Positions 5,256 through 5,325 of a stretch of DNA of 5,325 bases are shown here, piece after piece. Below the pieces are notes generated by a model. The model saw nothing but the letters and a program-made list of their open reading frames with translations, made no database searches and was not told where the DNA came from. This DNA is from Candidatus Zipacnadia bacterium (GTDB lineage: Bacteria > Armatimonadota > Zipacnadia > Zipacnadales > Zipacnadaceae), in assembly GCA_029821215.1 (NCBI GenBank), contig JALGTV010000108.1, positions 1 to 5,325 of the forward strand. The letters are read 5' to 3'. Position 1 is the stretch's first letter, and each line of letters starts with the position of its first letter. The position numbers were made by a program, and so were the translations under genes.

Positions 5256-5325
5256 CCCTAATCTGCAGACTGTCGGCCAAGTGAGGTTGTTAGAAGCCGG
5301 CTAACCACATTAGTGGCAGCAATTT

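Larger units (their letters stand above)
5010..5325. other. 316-bp region without a convincing gene, downstream of the M55 gene
   Basis: There is no + strand ORF of note and no clear + strand terminator after the M55 stop. The region holds a short minus-strand ORF (5041-5169), a minus-strand intrinsic terminator (5218-5255), and a 9-bp direct repeat AGGCCGAGT at 5057-5065 and 5144-5152. Two minus-strand frames are open from the right edge, ending at stops 5290-5292 and 5258-5260. It appears to be the junction between convergent transcription units. Confidence 0.55.

Overview
The window looks like part of a bacterial carbohydrate-catabolism locus, probably from an uncultured lineage. Five complete genes and one 5'-truncated gene all lie on the + strand with good Shine-Dalgarno sites. 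In order they are: the C-terminal end of a uroporphyrinogen-decarboxylase-like (URO-D family) protein, a DUF2961/GH172 glycoside hydrolase, a small tandem-ACT-domain protein, a Gfo/Idh/MocA sugar dehydrogenase, an AP_endonuc_2/xylose-isomerase-like sugar isomerase/epimerase, and an M55 (DppA-type) D-aminopeptidase. This mix of divergent URO-D proteins, DUF2961, Gfo/Idh/MocA and TIM-barrel isomerases is typical of Planctomycetota, Lentisphaerota, Poribacteria, Latescibacterota and Armatimonadota. No marker in the window allows a firmer assignment, so the taxon is an inference from gene content only.

Layout: positions 1-1981 hold the URO-D-like, GH172 and ACT genes. The first two are separated by 17 bp and are probably co-transcribed; the ACT gene follows after 77 bp. 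The 209-bp gap before the dehydrogenase contains the best promoter in the window (TTGACG, 17 bp, TAAAAT), with an inverted repeat just upstream and a predicted leader of about 135 nt. A second transcription unit probably starts there and runs through the dehydrogenase (2191-3192), isomerase (3284-4054) and M55 peptidase (4164-5009). Each of the last two gaps (91 and 109 bp) carries a perfect short inverted repeat. After 5009 the + strand has no gene. A strong hairpin at 5227-5255 has its U-tract on the minus-strand side, so a gene entering from the right on the minus strand probably ends there. Further in, a 42-codon minus-strand ORF weakly resembles the tail of a formylglycine-generating-enzyme-like domain.

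How the genes may work together (inference): GH172 members cleave unusual furanosides (alpha-D-fructofuranosides, D-arabinofuranosides). The released sugar could be oxidised at a ring or side-chain carbon by the Gfo/Idh/MocA enzyme and isomerised or epimerised by the TIM-barrel enzyme. The roles of the URO-D-like protein, the ACT protein and the M55 peptidase in such a pathway are not evident from sequence. No mobile element, CRISPR array, tRNA or rRNA was seen.
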